Positions 31,815 through 42,459 of a DNA stretch of 64,000 nucleotides are shown here, piece by piece. Location: positions 124,555 to 188,554 of the forward strand of contig PS015071.1 in the NCBI GenBank assembly GCA_048213135.1. Direction: 5' to 3'. Each line of letters opens with the position of its first letter. Position 1 is the stretch's first letter. The position numbers and the translations under genes were made by a program. The notes under the pieces are model-generated. The model did not search any database. It had not been told where the DNA came from and worked only from the letters and a program-made list of their open reading frames with translations. The stretch comes from Reclinomonas americana ATCC 50394. Its lineage: Eukaryota > Jakobida > Jakobea > Jakobida.

Positions 31815-34549
31815 TTACGGATTCATCTTGCTGATTTCCGTGTGGACCTTGGTGTAGTAGGCCTCCAGCTCGCCGAGTTTTGAGTGCACGTACTCCTTGT
31901 GATCGACAATCGAGGAGAAGGCCGGAAGCAGCATGTCGCGTACTTGCTGGCGCTCGGCGGCCAACTCCTCGGCCAGTTCCTCGTACCTGCGGTGGCGATG
32001 TGGTGGGGTGAGCATCTTTTTCCATAGGCGTTGGCCTCTGTGGACGCAACTGCTCCTCCAGCAAGCGGATTTGCATTTCGCTCTCCTCCACAGTCATGCC
32101 CGTGTTGGCCTCCATGGCGCGGATCTCGCTCCAGATCTCCGCCTCCTCTCGCTCGCCGTCGCGCACGCGCTGCTCCAGCAACTCCTTGTCGTGCTTGTAC
32201 TGCTCCTCCAGCTGCGCAAGCGTGAGCTCCAGCTTGCGGACTTCGTCGCTTCGCTCCTCCAGCTCCTCTTCCACGCGAGCCAGCTGCTCCCGCGCCTGCA
32301 CAGCCTCCTGCTGCTTCCTGCGCGCCTTGTCCACGTACCGCTCGCGCACCGCCGTCAGCTTGGGTCGCAGTGTGCCTTTGAGATCGAGAGCCACTGGCTC
32401 CTGGAAACCCGTGGCGTCTCGGTTGACCGACACCTCAAACACACGACCACCAGCGTGCTTGGCCTGCTGGGGCACCAGCTTGAGACGAGCCGCAATGCTG
32501 TTGTAATCAAACACGCGCAAATCGAGCTGCGTGGGCGAAGGAGAGGCAGAGAGGAATGAGATGAGCTCCCGCAGGCTTGGTTAGCGCAAGTGTACACACC
32601 TCGTCCATCAACTTGCCGTACATGGATTCGGCCTCCCACAGCTCGCTTTCGATCTTGGCACGCTGCTGCATCAACGTGTGCAACTTTTCGTCGAGTCGCG
32701 ACCGGTCGCGCGTCATGCGCTCCACATCCGCCGGGGTCAGCTCCTGGCGTGACAGTGCGTCCTGCAGCGACGCCTGCAACTGTCGCAATTCCTCCAGCTC
32801 GGTATCTATAGGAGGCATGGAGTCAGTCGCGTGCTGCATCCGTGCAAAAGCACGGAGGGTGCGCGCAACTTGTTGTCGCCAGCGACTGCTGCTTCTCGGC
32901 CAGCTTCACCTCCAAATGCGCAATGTAGGCCGACGTCTTCTCCACCAGTTGCTCAAACTTGGCCACGTCGCGCCGTGCATCCTCTCGCTCCTTGCTGTAT
33001 TGCAGCAGGAGCGACGGATTGTTGCGCATCTCCGTCAGTGCCTCAATCAGCTTCTCGCGCACCGTGTACAGCCTCTCCGTCTCCTCAATGACTCCGGCAT
33101 TGCGCTCATCTGCGCCCAAATGATTTTCCGTTGAGTTCACGACACTGGTGGCGACGGCGACGACAAATTCATCGCTCAACTGATGCTCTCACAGAGTCGC
33201 TGCTCGACATCTGAAAAATCGTCGGCTCCTGCCAAGAACTGATAGTAGGCGTCGCTGACGTACGCCAGCACGAGATCTTCGTCGGCGGCCGGCGATGAGG
33301 CACGGCGCTCCTCGTACTGTTGTTGGCATGCAGGTGCGTTGAGTGCGACAGCGGAAGAGGGGTGTCAGTCACATGCACTAACTTGTGCGACACGTACCTT
33401 CAACAACTCGATGAACCAGTTCAGGTATCCGAGAATGGTCGGCCACGTATGCTGCGTGCCGACCGACTGCAGCTGTCGCTTGCTGACGGGGAAGGGGTAC
33501 TTGAGACGCGCAATAATCGCCGCAATGTCATCCTCCGCCTGCGATCGGGTGAGAAACCAGCCAACACAGAGAGGGGGAGTGTTGAGAGTTGAGGCGCGCA
33601 CCTTGCCAGAGTAAAAGTTGAATTGTGGGTCGAGCTGGCGCACGAGGAACAGGAAGATGGAGGTAAAGTCCTTCATCGACGGCGCAGTGAGACTCTTGGG
33701 TGAGATGGCTTCGGGGTAGCCGCGCTCGACCAGATACTCAATGAGGTTTCGCAGGCTCTGGGCAATGTAGCCGCGGTCGCCGAGAGGACGTGGGTCTTTG
33801 CGGCGCTGCAAGTGCTGCAGGTTGGATGGAGCTGCGGCTGCCGACGATGGGCTGTTGAGGGGGAAGGAAGAGAGAGTGAATTGCACAATCGTGAGATGAT
33901 TTTGATGATGATGAAACAAACTTCAGAGTTGCACACAGATGCCATAAATCTTTCTCACTCTCAAGAGCACAAAAAGGAACGAGCTGCAAGAAGGCACACA
34001 CGCTCGCACACAAGCACGAAATCTACCACAGACGATCTCGCTCTGACAGTGAACACGATCACACATGAAAAGAAGACATTTTGGGCTCCGCTCGCACGCA
34101 GAGACTCGCTTTCTCAGTCCCTCTCTCGAGGTNNNNNNNNNNNNNNNNNNNNNNNNNNNNNNNNNNNNNNNNNNNNNNNNNNNNNNNNNNNNNNNNNNNN
34201 NNNNNNNNNNNNNNNNNNNNNNNNAGACACACTCCAATGCTGCGTCTGAATAACAATCACCCACATCTCACCGTCCACCACTGGCAGTCGACGCTCGTCC
34301 ACCGCCCAGCGAGCTGTTGCGAGCCGCGCCCATCTGACCTGGTGCTGCCAATGCGCCACCCATGGACGGCGCCATGCTGTGCCTCTCAGCACCCCCCTGC
34401 AACGACGCTTTGCCGGGCACACCACCCGCAGAGTGTCGAGCGCCAGGGCCCAGCGATGCGCGACTGTTGAGTGCGCCCATGGACAGTGGACCGAGGGTGC
34501 GCCGCTGTGCGGCACCACCGCTGCTGCCTTGACTGTTCTGCGATGCCAT
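31815..34549 (-). CDS. NDC80: Kinetochore protein NDC80/HEC1
   Basis: Eight minus-strand exons: 34549-34272, 33851-33602, 33538-33398, 33316-33193, 33109-32870, 32805-32600, 32526-32051, 31986-31815. They total 1887 nt, 628 aa, against about 640-690 in human and yeast. Residues 1-100 are the basic Ser/Gly-rich tail that binds microtubules under Aurora B control (AAQRRTLGPLSMG). The calponin-homology domain follows (KDPRPLGDRGYIAQSLRNLI, ISPKSLTAPSMKDFTSIF, TQHTWPTILGYLNWFIELLK), and AYYQFLAGADDFSDVEQRL matches the conserved end of that domain. The remainder is a long heptad coiled coil that pairs with NUF2. The start is the ATG after CGAGAAAGAGT; the frame is open further upstream but without conservation. 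A 92-N gap (34133-34224) lies in intron 1, and exon phases across it match. Donors at 32869 and 32050 are GTTGCG. Confidence 0.96.
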
Positions 34550-34934
34550 ACTCTTTCTCGCACAAACAATCAAACAACAAGACGCGTAACGGTCTTGAAA
34601 TTGCTGGCAAATTCGTCCCGCGCGTTTGTTCTTCGTCGCTAAAAAGTAACGGTCTCCGCGCAGAGTGAGAGGGAGTGAGTGAGTGCGCGTGTGTGGGGGA
34701 GAGCAATCACGCACGTTAGTGCTCGATTCTACAAGAGGGTGCGTGGTTGTGTCCCGCGTCGCTGTGCTGTTGTTGCCTCGTTCTTTCCTCTTTGGCTCTG
34801 TGGGGAACTGTGTGTGTGTGTGTGTGTGCGTTTGGCGCAGTGCACGTTTCCATCAGTTCATCTCTCCCTCCGCGCGCCACTCAATTTCCTTATTCTGCAG
34901 CAGGCACAGATATCCTTTCGCGAGTGTCGTTCGC
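34550..34934. promoter_or_regulatory. Divergent promoter region, NDC80 (-) and membrane protein (+)
   Basis: 385 bp. Contains a (GT)n run at 34808-34828 and CTTATTCTGCAG near 34890-34902 that could be a 5'-UTR acceptor for the plus-strand gene. No ORF is supported. Confidence 0.6.
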
Positions 34935-37900
34935 ATGGGCCGCTTCACGTGGGAAGGTGTGCTGGCCGTCGGCGCCCTGGCGCTCTTTCTCGGCGTGTTC
35001 TTTGGCCTCCTCTTCCCCGATCTGAGAGTGCGCGACGACTATGAGAGGTGAGTGCAGGCCACACACGCGCGCGCACACATCGTCATCATTTCTCATCGAT
35101 GCGATGATGACGACACACAGCGCGGTGTGCGATAATTTCCGTACAAACGTGGCACCGGACGTGTGCTGCGACACCTCGTGCGCCTCCAACACGTGCGAGT
35201 GCTGTTCGTTGCGTGGTTGGGAGAGGGAAGGGAGGGGTATAAGGAAAGGGCGGAGAGAAGACGGGAGGGAGGGAGGGAGAGGGGGATCACATGCCCTTGA
35301 GTTGCCTGCAGCAGTGTGGGTCGAGAGGAAGGAGAGGGAAAGTGAGTTAAAGTGTGAGCGGCAGAGGGTTAGGGAGAACAGCATGGGCATGTTGGAAGGG
35401 ATCACGTGCGCTGGGAGAGGATATAAAGACATAGGCTACTGTAGCAAAGCTTGTTGAGGTGCGACGATTCTCTGGATTGGAGAGGAGCGCGCTATAGTTG
35501 AGCTTCGTGAGCTGCAAGAAACTTTGTACGTCGAAAGAGTGAGAGGGAGTATGTAAAGGCAGAGGCAGCGCTAACTGTAGCAAAGCTTGTTGAGGTGCAC
35601 GACGCTCCGTAGATCAGAGAGAAAGAGAGAATGAATGAGCGCACATGAGCAGAGGCCTCTTGAGCTGCAAGCGCCTGTGTGGGTCGAGTGTGTGCGAGCA
35701 GGAGGAGACAAGGAGTGAATGTCAGGGAAAGTGACGAAGTTCGTGTGTGTGCACGTGTGTGCCAGAGGGCAGCAATCTGTAGCAGGAGTATGTTTGTGTG
35801 TTGTGAGAGAGATACTTTTCGACGAGCGTGACAGAGAGAAGATGTGAAGAGAGATCGCAGGGGTGCAAGTGAGCGAAGAGACCAAGAGCGCGTCCACTTT
35901 GCCTCACTCTCTCGTCCCCTTAACCCCCCCTTCGCAGCCTGTCCATGCCCATCTGCGATTCGTTTGTTNNNNNNNNNNNNNNNNNNNNNNNNNNNNNNNN
36001 NNNNNNNNNNNNNNNNNNNNNNNNNNNNNNNNNNNNNNNNNNNNNNNNNNNNNNNNNNNNNNNNNNNNNNNNNNNNNNNNNNNNNNNNNNNNNNNNNNNN
36101 NNNNNNNNNNNNNNNNNNNNNNNNNNNNNNNNNNNNNNNNNNNNNNNNNNNNNNNNNNNNNNNNNNNNNNNNNNNNNNNNNNNNNNNNNNNNNNNNNNNN
36201 NNNNNNNNNNNNNNNNNNNNNNNNNNNNNNNNNNNNNNNNNNNNNNNNNNNTAGGTACGCAACGAGTTGTGGCAACAGGCAGCAGCACCACCAACGGCAG
36301 CAGCACACCGAGCCACAGTACCATGGTGGTGGTCTTGGAGCGCTGCACTCGCACCTTGCGGTACAAGACCAGGTACGAGAGGCGAATGCCCATGATCAGC
36401 ACGAGAAGAGCAGGCACCGCCAGAATGGCAAACTGCAGAGAGAAGAACACGGGTGGTGCGTGAGGACTGCGACGATACGAATGTGTTCGCCTGTACGTCC
36501 ATCTCACCTTCCACCACGCAATCGGCAACTCGAACACCACGTCGCATTCGTGTGCACGATCGGGCGCGCTCAAGCACGAATTGAGTGGTCGACCGGCCAC
36601 CCAGTCGGCTCGGTCGCGGCGAATGAGGCTGCGCAGCGGCAACCCATTATGAGAGAGAAGCGTCGGCGCGGGGAAACCCCACCAAAACATACGCACCATT
36701 TCACGCTGTCTCGGTTGTTGACATACTGCTCAGCCATAGTGCGACATGCAGGACTCGGCTCTTGGCCTCGGCACGTCGTCGACGAGATGGCAGTGAACAA
36801 GGAGCCACCACCAGCGGTCACCACGAAGCCGGTGCTGGACTTCGCACACGCCGTGCAAGTGATGGAGCACTTTTGCGAGCAACCTCCGAGACTGTGCATG
36901 TGGGGGAGGGAGGTCAGCACCCACCCCAGTGCTCATTGGCGACAAAACACGCGAGGGGGAGGGGAGGAGCGCAACTTTTCACACTTCGTTTTGGAGCCAC
37001 AACAACCACTGCTGCCGATCACGGGNNNNNNNNNNNNNNNNNNNNTTTTTTCATCGCATTGTGCACAATATCGCACGCCCCCTGCCTTGTTTCTGTTCGC
37101 GTGTCCGCCCGTAGCTCCTGCCATTTGTTTCTATTGCTTTTCCTTGTTGCATGCTTGTTCGTTTGCTAGCCTCTATACTGCGCGTCTTCTTTACTTGATC
37201 TTGTCATTGTTCTCCACATTGCTTGATTTCACGACCATGTTTCGTCTCGCTGCGGTCCCTATTTCCGCTTTCTGTCGCACTTGATAATCTCGAGGCATCC
37301 TTTCTGTGTGGTGCAATGCTTGGTCTTTCGCGACGCTCACTCTGCACCGATCCAGGCATCGTCAACGAGACCGTGGGCATTGCGCTGACATTTGTCGCTT
37401 GCGGCCTCATTGCGGTTTGCCTACCGGTGACCCTCTGGCTGTGCTTGCCGTCTGTGCTGCTGCTCTTGTCCGTCATTTTTGTGTTCTCGGTGCCGACGGT
37501 GGCGTTTGTTCCGGTGGTGGCGGCAGGTGACTTTTCCGCATTGTGCGCCTAATGGCACATTTTTTCGTCTCAACCTTGCATTTTCCATCGCAGCCTGGGT
37601 GCGTGGCGTCAATGCTCGCATTTTGTTGTCATTGGTGATTGGTGTACCGGCGTTTACTCTGGCGTCGGCCATGGTTGCTTTTTGCATTCGACGGAAACGC
37701 GAGCCGCAAGGCACGGTGCTTCGCTGGCTGCTCGGTCTCGCTCGCTGGGAGTCGCGAGCGTTTCCACCGCTCTACTCGGCCGGCTACAATTCCGCCGCCA
37801 AGTATCACGAAACAGTCACATTCCTCGTTTTTCGCATGTGCATCACGGCCGCTGTGTGTGTGGTGAGCAGGCATGTCAACTGTAGCGATTCTTCAGCGGT

Positions 37901-39313
37901 GAACTCACCGTCATTTTTCGCTCGCCAGGGTGGTGGCCTAATCATTCTCCTCACCGTTGGCGATCACGCGCACAACGCCGGTTGGGCGGGAGCAGCAGCC
38001 TACGTGATGGTGGGAGTCGGCACCGTGGCATTCTATGCCGCGCGTAAGCGATTCCACAATCTGCATCTATTTGTTGCGTTTTTCATGACGGGTTCAGCTG
38101 TCCACCGTCGACAACGACGTTGCTCACCACTCATCTCTCTCTCTCTCTCTTGCAGTGCGCGGTGACCGGTTGGCTGGCGGGAACGGCGTTTTTGTGCGTC
38201 GGCTTGTGGGTGGAGGCGACCTTTGTGGCGCAGTGCCGAGCGGTCGTCAACGCCAGTGGCGCTTGTGCCAATTATGACCAGCTTCAGCATTTTGCATTCC
38301 TCGCTCTTGGCTTGGCGTCACTCGACATTATCATCTTGGTACGTCACAAAGTCACGTAGCCTCCCGTGTTTTTTTTTTCAGAGCGCACAGTGTGCATCAT
38401 GCACACGCGAGCACACACACGCAGAGGCATACACATACGCACACACACGCGCGCCGGTACACACATTCACAGAGTTTGATCAGACCATCACGAGAACACG
38501 CACATTCGATCACGACTGCCGTCAAGTGCACACCATCATGTTGTCAGGATGGCAGATGCATATTCGTTACCATCCACACAAACACAGCACGTGCTGACTA
38601 TAAATCCGCAGTTCTACATGTTTGTCACGGCATTTTCCTTTTGGTCGGCGAGCACCGCGATTCCGGGAGACGAAGACGAGTTGCTTCTCGGTCGTCGAGA
38701 TGCGCAACAGCGCGCACGTTGCGTCGAAGCTGACCGTCTCGCTCGTGCTCGCCTTCGTGTTCAACGCAGAGTTTTGTGTTGCAGGATCGTGCGCTCTGGA
38801 GGTCAAGGCCGGTAGCCGATTGGAGACCGTTTTCATGGATCGACATGATGTGTTCCAAAACGGAGTCACAGTGGAGGTGAGGGATCAGAGGAACTCTTGT
38901 AGAGGCATAGGAGGGGGAGGAGGAGCAGTAAGAAAGAGTGCTGTGTGCGACGTTCGAGGTATTCGTGGTCCTTTTGCACTTGCTCACGGACGTGGTGTGT
39001 CACAGTGGTGGACCTGCATGAACGATCGCAGTCGCGTCGATCGAGTTCGCAAGTATGATGTCGAGGAGAGTGGAGGCATGGGTTTGGCAAGGTTTGTGAA
39101 GAGAGGGAGAGGGAGGGAGAGAGATGAAGGGAAAGAGAGGGGGAGAGACAGAGATGAAGGGAAAGAGAGGGGGGGGAGAGAAAGGGACAAAGCGATTGCT
39201 GTCTGTCTGTCTGTCTATCTGTCTGTCTGTCTGTCTGTCTGTCTGTGTGTCTGTCTATCTGTCTGTCTGTCTGTCTGTCTATCTGCCTGTCTGTCTGTCT
39301 GTGTGTCTGTCTA

Positions 39314-39399
<86 letters not shown>

Positions 39400-41306
39400 N
39401 NNNNNNNNNNNNNNNNNNNTAAGTCTATCTGTCTGTCCTCCCGTCTGCCCTGTGCCGTTTCTCCCTTGCTCTCTATGTATGTGACAGAGTGAGGCTGTTT
39501 CTGTCTGGCTGTCTCTCTCTCCCTCTTTTTCTCTCGCCCTCTCCCTCTCCCTCTCCCTCTCCCTCTCCTCCTCTCTCCCCCTCCCTTCCCCACCCCCTCT
39601 CCTCTCCTCCCTCATTCCGCGCCTTCTCACTTGCTGTGCGTTACCTGCTGTAGCCCGCCCGCGCCCACCTTGCTCGACGTGGAACTGGGTGACGATGATG
39701 GCAATCGTTTCCTCTCACTGCGCGTCGATGTCGATGGTCGCATGCGCTGTGCAGCGCATCGTGTGGGCGGCAAGCAAGCCGCCGACGACCAAGATGACAC
39801 GCTGGTGGTCACTCACCATTCCGCATATGTTGTGGGCGAGGTTTGGCGATCATCCTCTCATTTATTTTGTGTTTGTGTGTGTGCGCTGTTTCTGACGTCG
39901 CCTCGTTGCAGTGGAAGCACATTGCCGTGACTCTCTCGAGGCAGTCGCTGGCGCTTTACGTCAATGGCCAGCTGGTGCCTGGACAGGGCGACCGATACGT
40001 GCAAGAGTTGCGTCTCTGCCAGATTTTCCTTATTGTTTGTCGCTTCTTACCTCTCACACCCGCCGCAGTCCGCAGCAGCTAAACATCTTCTCTGAGCTGG
40101 TGCGGTCACGTGAGCCGAAGCTGGCCTTCGCTTCCGGTCTCGCGGATGTGCTCTTGTGCGAAATCCGGGTGTGGAACATGGCTCGTTCGTTTGCCGCGAT
40201 TCAGGACTACTTCAACTGCGCCTTGCGCGCGTGCCACCAAAAGGCCAACGATGTGGTGTCGGCGGTGGCCGATTCTCTGGTTCTGTGGTTCGAGTTCAAC
40301 ACCAACCTGGCGCCGCGCTATCTCGAGTCGGCCTCGTCACGTGGTCACGTGTTTGAAGTGCTTGGAGAGTCGTCGTCGCTTGTGACGAAGACCACGCTCA
40401 TGCAGCAGGAGCGAACGGACCCGCAGTTGGATGTTGCTGCGGCCCGGCGACTCTACGATGCGTTTGGTGAGATACGCACGTCACTCATCTTTCTCTTGTT
40501 GTATCCACGCGACATGTCTCTGCTCTCTCATTGCCTTCCCCGCCGCGTCACCACTCACATCCCTCCTTCTCCGCTTCACCGCAGTTCCTGGCCCTGTTCC
40601 ACTTCTCAGCATTCGCGCCGTGCAAGATGGCTTTGCTGTGGTAAGCGTTGTGTTTTGCGCCGCAGTGCCATGTGTCATTGTTATTCTCACACTCGTCTTG
40701 TTTTCTGTCTCTGCAGCGGTGGATGCCATACGAGTTCAACGTCCCCATCACCAGCTACCTCATCATGTACGAGGAAAAGGACAAGGTGGACTCGGATCCC
40801 GGCCACGAGTACTTGCCAAAGAAGGATGCCACCCATGTGGCGCGAGCGGATCTGGCCTGTGACGAGTGGAACGAGGCCGGTGAAGGCGCTTCAGCCAGCG
40901 TGCTGCTGCGACAGCAGCAGGAGCCCGTGGAGTACACGGCACGCGGGTTGCGACCGGACACCGACTACCTGGTGTGGGTGGCCGCAGCGCAGACCACACG
41001 GTATGGGCCGTGCTCGGCGCCTGCATCGGTGTGCACACTGCAGTCGTCGTCGTCGACTACAACTACCCGGTCCCACGCACCGCAACAGCAGCAAGCGAGG
41101 GGGCCACGGCCACCGCCTCCGAGCTACGAAGACTCACTCTCTCTGTTGCGTATATTTTTGGTGCTTTGTTCTCGCGTCATCTGCGATGGCTGTCTGACGT
41201 TGCGTTTGTGGGTAGTATACCGGCTCGCGTCGGGCGGGACGGAGAGGATGCAAATGGAACTGTGCAGCCAGCTGCCAGGCCGCCACCGTCGTACTCCGAG
41301 GTGTGA
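34935..41306 (+). CDS. Multi-pass membrane protein with LamG and FN3 domains and C-terminal PPxY motifs
   Basis: Nineteen exons when the contig 36252-37025 is flipped: 34935-35047, 35121-35207, 35938-35968 joined to 37025-36976 (reverse), 36891-36697 (r), 36628-36508 (r), 36432-36264 (r), 37356-37526, 37594-37862, 37929-38072, 38156-38338, 38612-38717, 38770-38876, 39006-39091, 39654-39840, 39912-40006, 40069-40466, 40585-40640, 40717-41144, 41216-41306. Sum 3087 nt, 1028 aa, no stop. Residues 8-28 are a membrane anchor. About 39-195 is a Cys-rich extracytoplasmic domain ([26 protein letters not shown]). About 200-520 has roughly ten membrane helices. About 585-800 is LamG/concanavalin-like ([30 protein letters not shown]). 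About 840-965 is fibronectin III-like ([23 protein letters not shown]). The tail has PPPPSYED and ends PPPSYSEV, both PPxY WW-binding motifs. I know no named family with this order. Confidence 0.85.
35230..35900. repeat. Diverged tandem repeat in intron 2 of the membrane-protein gene
   Basis: CTGTAGCAAAGCTTGTTGAG appears at about 35439 and 35575, each followed by GTGC(A)CGACG. TTGAGCTGCAAG/TTGCCTGCAGCAG with GTGTGGGTCGAG appears near 35297 and 35660, and GAGGAGTATGT/GGGAGTATGT near 35550 and 35785. This points to three or so copies of about 130-140 bp. It is intronic, so minus-strand ORFs over it are shadows. Confidence 0.65.
36252..37025 (-). other. Contig in inverted orientation (assembly error)
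   Basis: Bounded on the left by N 35969-36251 and on the right by N 37026-37045. Every coding signal inside is on the minus strand and belongs to the plus-strand membrane-protein gene. When flipped, the exon cut at 35968 continues at 37025 in frame, and the chain of exon phases closes to 1028 codons. Left as is, the plus-strand gene has no way to pass from its Cys-rich domain to its helices, and the minus-strand exons have no start or stop. Confidence 0.9.
39200..39445. repeat. (TGTC)n microsatellite with 20-N gap
   Basis: About 55 TGTC units with a few TATC, TGCC and TGTG variants, broken by N 39400-39419. It is inside the intron between exons 39006-39091 and 39654-39840 and gives long Cys-Leu-Ser frames that are not genes. 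Confidence 0.95.
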
Positions 41307-42459
41307 GGCAGAAGACGCTGTGATGAGCTCAGTGTAAATTTGAGAAAAAAGTGGTGTTGAAGAGACAACACAACACGGCTGCGTGGTAATTATCATCATC
41401 ATTATGAGTGAGCACTAGAAATGGAGGCATCATTGAGACAGAACGAGAATGCAAACAACAACAACTAAGCCTACCACACCATGCCGCAGCGATATGAGCC
41501 TCGCCAGCAACATGACATGCTCACTTTTGTAGTATACCTGTGCCACAGTTTATTCACCAATTACAACAACACGCAATATCTGTTTTGATGAGCAAGTCTA
41601 CAAACAACACAACAATTCATCACCAACAAACAAGCAACAGCTGTCTTGATGACCATGTCCAACCGTTCGCAATAATCAACAACACAAACACCAATCCTGA
41701 GGCTGCTGATGAATTCAGCACCGAGCACCAAACTTCCTAGGACCCGGCTTTGCTTTGTTTGCCTGGCTCTGGCCTTTTCCCAAATTGCATGTGCCGTATA
41801 CAGTCACAGACAACTCTATACGTCTCTCCTGACTACGTTTGGAGAGAGTTCCGTATTTGAGCTTGCTCCACACTTATCAGTCTCGACAACCAATTGTAGT
41901 GTCCTCTACTGCCACCACCAGTCCACCACTGAACAGCACCGTCACTAACGTGGCACTCTCTACTCGATTCAACACCGACAACTCCAAACAGCGATGCACC
42001 CCAACCACAACCGACTATAGTTTGACTTTATTTTACATGCCTTCGCTTAGATCGGGCAAGCATTGTGACCAGCAAAACCCTCCCTCGAGCGTGTGTGCGG
42101 CCCGCTGGTCACGATCCTGGCTCCCGCCTGAGTGCTCACCGCTGGAGCGTCTGTATGCAAGTGCGTCAAGTCCACTGTTCAACCACGCTTCATACTGTGA
42201 AGATCACACTTCTTGATATCGATCTTTGTTTCGACCTCGACTTGTTCGGATCTCCGAGAGCGAACACACGCACGCAAGGAACCAGCTGCGCTCTGCCTCA
42301 AGACTGGCGTTTGTGTTGATGTTTTGGGATATGGCCGGACTTGGTCATCACAGCTCCTGTTGATTTTTTGTTGGCGAGGTTTCATGCATCCAACGAACGC
42401 TGCGAATTCCCGCGCATTTTTTTGTTCACGTGGTTTGCATTTTCCCCCCGTGCGCAACA
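41307..42459. other. 1.15-kb intergenic region
   Basis: The largest gene-free stretch of the window and visibly richer in A/T and CAA words (41400-41760). It separates the membrane-protein stop from the signal-peptide exon of the giant NHL/IPT gene. Short ORFs here have no splice logic or composition typical of the neighbours. The 3' UTR of the left gene and the promoter of the right gene must lie here. I see no RNA gene. Confidence 0.65.

Noticed and set aside
34550-34714. An upstream extension of the NDC80 reading frame to 34714
   Set aside because: The frame is open, but the extra residues look like untranslated leader and the ATG at 34549 starts the typical basic tail.
35492-36945. A separate minus-strand gene at 36252-36945
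   Set aside because: It has splice sites but no start or stop, is bounded exactly by N gaps, and completes the plus-strand gene in frame when flipped.
38866-39630. Thr-Asp-Arg-Gln and Cys-Leu-Ser-Val repeat ORFs
   Set aside because: They come from the (TGTC)n microsatellite and its gap, inside an intron of the membrane-protein gene.
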